From: Terriglobia bacterium
GTDB lineage: Bacteria; Acidobacteriota; Terriglobia; Terriglobales; Acidobacteriaceae
Reading direction: 5' to 3'
NCBI GenBank assembly: GCA_020073665.1
Contig: JAIQEU010000006.1
Coordinates: 310,001-374,000 of the forward strand
Length of the DNA stretch: 64,000 nt
In this document: in pieces, positions 58,942 to 64,000 of the stretch
Layout: every line of letters starts with the position of its first letter
Position numbering within the stretch: the first letter of the stretch is position 1
Position numbers and translations under genes: made by a program
The notes under the pieces: model-generated
Seen by the model: the letters and a program-made list of their open reading frames with translations, nothing else
What the model was told of the DNA's origin: nothing
Databases searched by the model: none

Positions 58942-59943
58942 GTGATACGTCGCATTGCGCTTGTCTGTCTCGCTCTGGTGTTACCCGCCTTGGGGCAAAC
59001 CACATTGAATGGGGCGGGTGCAACGTTCCCTTATCCGATGTATTCCAAGTGGTTCAGCGAATACCACAAGGCCCATCCCGACATCGAGATCAACTACCAG
59101 TCCATCGGAAGCGGCGGCGGGATTCGCCAGGTGCTGGCCCAGACCGTCGAATTTGGCGCCAGCGACGGCCCCATGACCGATGAACAACTGGCGCAAGCCA
59201 AGGTCAAGATCCTGCACATTCCGACCGTACTGGGCGCGGTGGTTCCAGCCTACAACGTGGCCGGGGTGAGTGGCGAGTTGCGGTTTGCTCCGCAGTCCAT
59301 TGCCGGCATTTGCCTGGGCAAGATCACCAACTGGAATGACAAGTCCATCGCCGCCGACAACCCGGGAGTAAAGTTGCCAGACAAATCCATCATCGTAATC
59401 CACCGCTCCGACGGCAGCGGCACCAACTACATCTTCACCGATTATCTCTCCAAGGTGAGTGACGAGTGGAAGAACCAGGTGGGAAAGGGGACGTCCGTCA
59501 AATGGCCCGTCGGGCTCGGGGCCAAGGGGAACGAAGGAGTTTCCGGCATGATCCGCCAGATGGATGGTTCCTTCGGCTATGTCGAGCTGATCTACGCCCT
59601 GCAGAACAAGATCTCTTACGGCGCCATCAAGAACTCTGCCGGTTCCTGGCTGAAAGGCAGCTTGCAAGGGGCCACCGCAGCGGCTGGGTCAGTGAAGAGC
59701 ATGCCTGCGGATTTCAGGGTCTCCATTACCAACGCTCCCGGCAAAGATGCCTATCCCATCTCCAGCTTTACCTGGCTGCTGATCCCGGTGCAATCCAAGG
59801 ATCCGGCCAAGGGAAAGATCCTGGTGGATTTTCTCACCTGGATGCTCGACCAGGGGGAGACTTTAACCGCCGATTTGGACTACGCGCCACTTCCGCAAAA
59901 CGTGGCCGCCAAAGTGAAAGACGCGATCAAGCAGGTCCACTGA
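58942..59943 (+). CDS. pstS: Phosphate ABC transporter substrate-binding protein
   Basis: 333 aa. Signal peptide (IALVCLALVLPALGQ), then GAGATFPYPMYSKWF, IGSGGGIRQ and RSDGSGTNYIFTDYL, the phosphate-binding loops of PstS. It captures phosphate in the periplasm for PstCAB, which is not in the window. GTG start with AGGAGG. A Pho box lies upstream; the following porin gene starts 66 bp after the stop. Confidence 0.95.
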   Translation: MIRRIALVCLALVLPALGQTTLNGAGATFPYPMYSKWFSEYHKAHPDIEINYQSIGSGGGIRQVLAQTVEFGASDGPMTDEQLAQAKVKILHIPTVLGAVVPAYNVAGVSGELRFAPQSIAGICLGKITNWNDKSIAADNPGVKLPDKSIIVIHRSDGSGTNYIFTDYLSKVSDEWKNQVGKGTSVKWPVGLGAKGNEGVSGMIRQMDGSFGYVELIYALQNKISYGAIKNSAGSWLKGSLQGATAAAGSVKSMPADFRVSITNAPGKDAYPISSFTWLLIPVQSKDPAKGKILVDFLTWMLDQGETLTADLDYAPLPQNVAAKVKDAIKQVH

Positions 59944-60009
59944 TTCGGGACCTTGAATTTCATTATTGATGACACGCCTCCACTCCAACGAGGCAAAAAG
60001 GAGAAGCGA

Positions 60010-61641
60010 ATGAAGGCTGTTCTCAGGTGGTGCGTGGTTCCGCTGTTGGCGACAACGCTGGTGGCGCAGACTGCGGCTAAACCGAAGCCGAAGAAGGCGT
60101 CTGCCAAGGCTGTGACTGCCCAGGATGTGCAAGCGCTGAAAGATGCTCTAGCGGCACAGCAGCAGCAGATTGAGCAACTGCAGCAGCAGATGCAAACCCG
60201 CGATGCGGCCCTGCAACAGGCCCAGCAAGCGGCCCAGCAAGCGCAGCAGCAACTGCAGGCCACGCAGGCGGCGGCGAGTGACGCGCAGCAGAAGGCCGCG
60301 TCCGCGGAGTCCTCGGCGAACGAGCAGAAGGACACGGTCTCCAAGCTGTCCACGGACCTGGCCGACGTGAAGAGTAATTTGACCAATGCGGCGGTCACCA
60401 CCCAGGACGAGCAGAAAAGGATGTCGGCCCTCGAAGGGCTCGTCGGGCGCTTCCGCCTGAGCGGCGACGTGCGCATCCGCGACGAGAACTTTTTCCAGAA
60501 TTGCACCGCCTGCGCCGATCGCAACCGGGCCCGCATCCGCGTGCGCCTCGGCATTGACGGTAAATTGAGTGAGGACTTCGTCGGCGGCGTGGCGCTGGCA
60601 ACTGGTTCGCTGGGCGATCCCACCACAACCAATGAAACCCTGACCAACTTCTTCGATCGCAAGACCATCCAGCTCGACCGTGGCTACATCACTTATGCGC
60701 CGGTGGCCCACAAGTGGATCCAAGCCACGGGCGGCAAGTTCGCATACCCCTGGCAGCGGACGTCGGTGACTTTCGATCCGGACCTTAACCCTGAAGGTTT
60801 TGATGAGAAATTCTCTTTCGACCTGAAGGCACCGGTGGTGAAAAACATCACGGGGCAGTTCATGCAATTGCTCTACAACGAGGCCAACAAGACGGTATTT
60901 AGCGACTCCTTCGCCATCGGCGGGCAGGTCTCAGCCAAGCTGCAATACAAACGCTGGACGGCGACGCCTTCGTTCTTGTTGATGAAGTGGAACCAGCCGG
61001 ATGCCATCCTGAATGCGAGTGCGTTCTCGGTGGCTACCAGTCCGGGAGAAGGCCCGGGTTGTGCCGGTGGCTCCCCGGCGACGGCCTGCTTTTTCGCGCC
61101 CAACGGGATGACCAACGCGACCTACACCGACCCGAGCGGCAGGGCCCACTTCTACTCGCAGTTCCTTTACGCCGACTTCATCATCAACAACCTGATCCAG
61201 ACCGGTCTGAGCCGCCTGCCTTTGAACCTGCTGGTGGAGTATCAGAACAACCTGGACGCCAAGGATCATCCTCTCGATTCCGCCGGGAACGTGCTTACCG
61301 GCGTGGGCAAGCAGTCGCAAGCGTACCAGGGTGACATCAGCCTGGGCCAGCAGAAGAACAAGAACGACATCCAGTTCGGGTATGCGTGGCTGCGGCAGGA
61401 ACAGGATTCGGCCATCTCTTCGTTCAACGAAAGCGATCAGCGCGCGCCGACGAACATCCTGCAGAACCGCTTTTACGCCTTGTGGAGGGTGCGTTCCAAC
61501 GTGACCTCCGCATTCACCTACTGGTACGGACGCACCTTGAACAGCAACCTGCAACATGCCGTATTGGCTCCCGGCACCAGTGCGGGGCAGACCGAGCCGC
61601 ACTTGAAGCGCATGCAGATTGACCTGATTTACACGTTCTAA
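60010..61641 (+). CDS. Outer-membrane porin with N-terminal coiled coil
   Basis: 543 aa. Signal peptide (LRWCVVPLLATTLVAQT), a basic stretch, and a Gln/Ala-rich coiled coil (about 35-130; IEQLQQQMQTRDAALQQ). Then LSGDVRIRDENFF begins a barrel that ends MQIDLIYTF with terminal Phe. It resembles acidobacterial putative porins. Position directly after pstS suggests a phosphate-uptake role. AAGGAGAAG precedes the ATG. One CxxC (NCTACAD) sits at the barrel start. Confidence 0.82.
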   Translation: MKAVLRWCVVPLLATTLVAQTAAKPKPKKASAKAVTAQDVQALKDALAAQQQQIEQLQQQMQTRDAALQQAQQAAQQAQQQLQATQAAASDAQQKAASAESSANEQKDTVSKLSTDLADVKSNLTNAAVTTQDEQKRMSALEGLVGRFRLSGDVRIRDENFFQNCTACADRNRARIRVRLGIDGKLSEDFVGGVALATGSLGDPTTTNETLTNFFDRKTIQLDRGYITYAPVAHKWIQATGGKFAYPWQRTSVTFDPDLNPEGFDEKFSFDLKAPVVKNITGQFMQLLYNEANKTVFSDSFAIGGQVSAKLQYKRWTATPSFLLMKWNQPDAILNASAFSVATSPGEGPGCAGGSPATACFFAPNGMTNATYTDPSGRAHFYSQFLYADFIINNLIQTGLSRLPLNLLVEYQNNLDAKDHPLDSAGNVLTGVGKQSQAYQGDISLGQQKNKNDIQFGYAWLRQEQDSAISSFNESDQRAPTNILQNRFYALWRVRSNVTSAFTYWYGRTLNSNLQHAVLAPGTSAGQTEPHLKRMQIDLIYTF

Positions 61642-61651
61642 ATGCGGGGCT

Positions 61652-61687
61652 ATCGGGCGCTGGTTCCTTTGCCGGCGCCCGATTTTT
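61652..61687 (+). terminator. Rho-independent terminator after the porin gene
   Basis: ATCGGGCGC...GCGCCCGAT forms a 9-bp stem around a 14-nt loop and is followed by TTTTT, 10 bp after the porin stop. Confidence 0.85.
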
Positions 61688-61779
61688 CCGCAGGCTGGCG
61701 CGTGGCATAAACTCCCTCATGCTTTACACTGTCCAACATCAAGGCTGAGCATCATGCCCTATCCAGAGCACTAGGAACT

Positions 61780-63942
61780 ATGGCTCGCGCATCACTCGAT
61801 AGTCCGGCGTATTACATCAACCGCGAGGCTTCCTGGCTGGCGTTCAATCGCCGCGTGCTGGAAGAAGCGGAGGACACCAACAACCCGCTGCTGGAGCGGC
61901 TGAAGTTCCTTTCCATCAGCGCCAGCAACCTGGACGAGTTCTTCGAAGTGCGGGTCGCCGGGCTGGTACAGCAGATTGAAGATGGCTTCACCGAAGCGGG
62001 CGCGGATGGCTTGACCCTGCTGGAAGAGCGCGACTTGGTTTCCAGGGTGATCCACGAGTTCGTGGGCGACCAGTACAGCTGCTGGAACGAGCATTTGCGT
62101 CCCCAGCTGGCGGAAAACGGCATCCGCGTACTCGGCATTCATGAACTGGAGTCGGAAGCGCGCGCCTTTGTTGAGGAGTATTGCGAGAAGGAACTGGACC
62201 TGCTGCTGACCCCGGTCACGATTGATCCTGCTCATCCCTTTCCCCGGGTCATCAACAAGGCGCTGTGCGTAGCGTTTCTGCTGCGCCGGCGGCGGCGTTC
62301 GTCGCTCACCTATACCGGTGTGGTAACCGTGCCGCGCGCCCTGCCCCGCCTGGTGCGCTTGCCTTCGGAGGGAACTGACGACTTCATCTTCCTGGCCGAC
62401 CTAGTCACCTACCATGCCGCTCGCATGTATCACGGTTACGACATTGTTTCCTCCGCGGCGTTCCGCGTCACCCGCAACAGCAATCTCTACCTGGCGGAGG
62501 AGGAATCGCGCAGCCTGCTGGAGTCGGTGCGCACCGAGTTGCACAACCGCCGCAAAGGCGACGCGGTGCGCCTGGAAATTGAAGCCGACGCCGACCCGGA
62601 AATCATCGAGCGCCTGCGTACCAACTTTGAGCTGGAGCCCTGGCAGGTTTTCCCGGTAAATGGCCCGGTGAACCTTTCGCGGCTGTTCAATATCTACGAG
62701 CAGACCGGACATCCGGAACTGAAGTTCAAACCCTTTGCCCCGCGCGAGCTCCGGCTGACAGCCAAGTCCCAGGACCTGTTCGAGGAATTGCGGCGGCACG
62801 ATGTCCTGCTGCATCATCCCTACGATTCTTACGACGCTGTGGTGTCGTTTATTGAATCTGCGGCGGAAGATGCGCGCGTGCTTTCCATCAAGCAGACGCT
62901 GTACCGGACCAACGAGCACTCGCTGATTGTTCCCGCCTTGATCTCCGCGGCTGCGCGGAAAGAAGTCACCGCGGTGGTGGAGTTGAAGGCGCGTTTCGAC
63001 GAAGCCACCAACATCCGCTGGGCGCGCGACCTGGAAGATGCCGGGGTGCAAGTGTTCCACGGACTGGTGGGCCTCAAGACCCACTGCAAGCTGTCGCTTC
63101 TGGTGCGCAGCGATCCCGATGGCGTCACCCGGCGCTATGCCCACCTGGGGACGGGGAACTACAACGCGGCTACGGCCCGCATCTACACCGACCTGAGCCT
63201 GCTTACGGCCGACCCGGAGATTACCGCTGCGGTACACGACGTGTTCAGTTTTCTGACCGCCTACGCCGAGCACCCCAACTACGATCCGCTTCTAGTCGCG
63301 CCCCTGAACCTGGCGGAGCATTGCCTGGCGCTGATTGCCCGCGAAGCCGAACACGCACGTCACGGCCGGCCGGCACACATCATCGCCAAGATGAACGCCT
63401 TACTCGACAAGAACATCATCGCTGCGCTGTACCGGGCCTCGCAAGCCGGGGTGCGGATCGATTTGATCGTGCGTGGCATGTGTAGCCTGCGTCCCGGCGT
63501 CCGCGGGGTGAGCGACAACATCCGGGTGCGGAGTATTGTGGGCCGCTTCCTGGAGCACAGCCGCATCTACCATTTTGCCAACGGTGGGGAAGAGGAAGTC
63601 TACGTGGGAAGTGCCGACTGGATGCCCCGCAATCTCTACGAACGAGTCGAGGTGCTTTTTCCGCTGAAAGACGAACTGCTGCGCGAGCGGGTGCGGCAGG
63701 AGATCCTGGGCGCCTACCTGGCGGACAACCTGAAGACGCGCGTGATGCAGAAGGATGGCCACTACCCCCGGGTGTGGCAGGCCCAGGGGAAGAGGAAGTC
63801 GCCGGCGGGAGCGGCCGCATTCAATGCCCAGGAATTCCTCATCGCATTGGCGGAAGGGAAGCAGAAGCTGGAAGGCATGCCTGAACCTGCCACGCGCAAG
63901 GCCCGGAGTGCTTCCCTGCGTAAAACTGGAAAGGAAAGATAA
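61780..63942 (+). CDS. ppk: Polyphosphate kinase 1
   Basis: 720 aa. Reversibly transfers the ATP gamma-phosphate to polyphosphate. N-terminal NREASWLAFNRRVLEEA; head domain; C-terminal PLD-like domains with catalytic H435 (GLKTHCKLSLLVR, same number as in E. coli), RYAHLGTGNYN, and the second His in RIYHFANGG then VYVGSADWMPRNL. AGGAAC precedes the ATG. It follows the pstS-porin pair and precedes sixA, forming a phosphate-themed group. Confidence 0.97.
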   Translation: MARASLDSPAYYINREASWLAFNRRVLEEAEDTNNPLLERLKFLSISASNLDEFFEVRVAGLVQQIEDGFTEAGADGLTLLEERDLVSRVIHEFVGDQYSCWNEHLRPQLAENGIRVLGIHELESEARAFVEEYCEKELDLLLTPVTIDPAHPFPRVINKALCVAFLLRRRRRSSLTYTGVVTVPRALPRLVRLPSEGTDDFIFLADLVTYHAARMYHGYDIVSSAAFRVTRNSNLYLAEEESRSLLESVRTELHNRRKGDAVRLEIEADADPEIIERLRTNFELEPWQVFPVNGPVNLSRLFNIYEQTGHPELKFKPFAPRELRLTAKSQDLFEELRRHDVLLHHPYDSYDAVVSFIESAAEDARVLSIKQTLYRTNEHSLIVPALISAAARKEVTAVVELKARFDEATNIRWARDLEDAGVQVFHGLVGLKTHCKLSLLVRSDPDGVTRRYAHLGTGNYNAATARIYTDLSLLTADPEITAAVHDVFSFLTAYAEHPNYDPLLVAPLNLAEHCLALIAREAEHARHGRPAHIIAKMNALLDKNIIAALYRASQAGVRIDLIVRGMCSLRPGVRGVSDNIRVRSIVGRFLEHSRIYHFANGGEEEVYVGSADWMPRNLYERVEVLFPLKDELLRERVRQEILGAYLADNLKTRVMQKDGHYPRVWQAQGKRKSPAGAAAFNAQEFLIALAEGKQKLEGMPEPATRKARSASLRKTGKER

Positions 63943-63948
63943 GGCCCC

Positions 63949-64000
63949 ATGATCATTTACTTCCTGCGTCATGCCAACGCTGGCGAACGCATGACCAATC
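63949..64000 (+). CDS. sixA: SixA-like phosphohistidine phosphatase, 5' end only
   Basis: The 17 codons visible encode MIIYFLRHANAGERMTN: a beta-strand and the RHA/RHG histidine-phosphatase motif in the position expected for SixA. The gene runs off the window. It starts 6 bp after the ppk stop; ppk-sixA adjacency is common. Confidence 0.7.
   Translation, partial: MIIYFLRHANAGERMTN

Noticed and set aside
1-64000. CRISPR arrays or restriction/defence loci
   Set aside because: No regularly spaced identical repeats of 25-40 bp and no recognisable defence nucleases or methylases other than the PIN stub.

Overview
The window looks like a chromosome segment of a soil Acidobacteriota bacterium, probably Terriglobales/Koribacter-like. 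This is inference from gene content and style: a GC-rich sequence, futalosine-route menaquinone genes, outer-membrane proteins ending in Phe, a GloVer-type tandem-repeat secreted protein, zinc-ribbon/PspC proteins, and intergenic word repeats. No rRNA, CRISPR array or intact mobile element was seen. There is one tRNA, tRNA-Lys(UUU), at 6992-7067.

Layout. 1-3.4 kb: a NhaR-like LysR regulator and a Ser/Thr kinase with TolB-like and TPR domains. 3.5-7.0 kb: a decayed accessory island ending at tRNA-Lys. It holds a frameshifted phage ClpP-like protease with a 14-bp inverted repeat, a YkgJ cysteine-cluster protein, a secreted proteasome-like Ntn hydrolase, and the C-terminal stub of a tyrosine integrase. 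7.1-17.5 kb: a complete Kdp potassium system with KdpD split into two divergent genes, then kdpE, small peptides, a porin and kdpFABC; 11-bp repeats fit KdpE operators. 17.5-21 kb: a phosphodiesterase-TPR protein below two tandem secreted paralogs. 21-28 kb: SSS symporter, GloVer protein, GH15 glucoamylase, LolA-like protein, zinc-ribbon peptide. 28-39 kb: pyrF, rlpA, thiD, TPR and PspC proteins, a hydrolase, aroA, a ThiF-like enzyme and several unknowns. 39-47.8 kb: an envelope-biogenesis run (TamA/BamA-like, SurA-like, TamB-like) and pcm. 47.9-50 kb: mqnP and mqnE. 50-52.4 kb: a two-gene operon of a RaiA/HPF-sigma factor fusion and an eRF1/Vms1-like baeRF protein. 52.7-58.8 kb: cupin, Tat-exported Ntn asparaginase, PIN stub, glpX, AhpD-like protein, GcdH-like dehydrogenase, TPR protein. 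58.9-64 kb: a phosphate group of pstS (with a Pho box), porin, ppk1 and the start of sixA.

The two points that most deserve attention are the RaiA-sigma/baeRF operon, which would physically couple ribosome hibernation to transcription, and the secreted protein whose mature N-terminus would align with proteasome Thr1. A third, window-wide observation is that ten genes start 6-9 nt after a TANNNT -10 hexamer, which implies leaderless mRNAs. Starts were chosen from Shine-Dalgarno matches, signal peptides, overlaps and this -10 spacing; none is verified by experiment.
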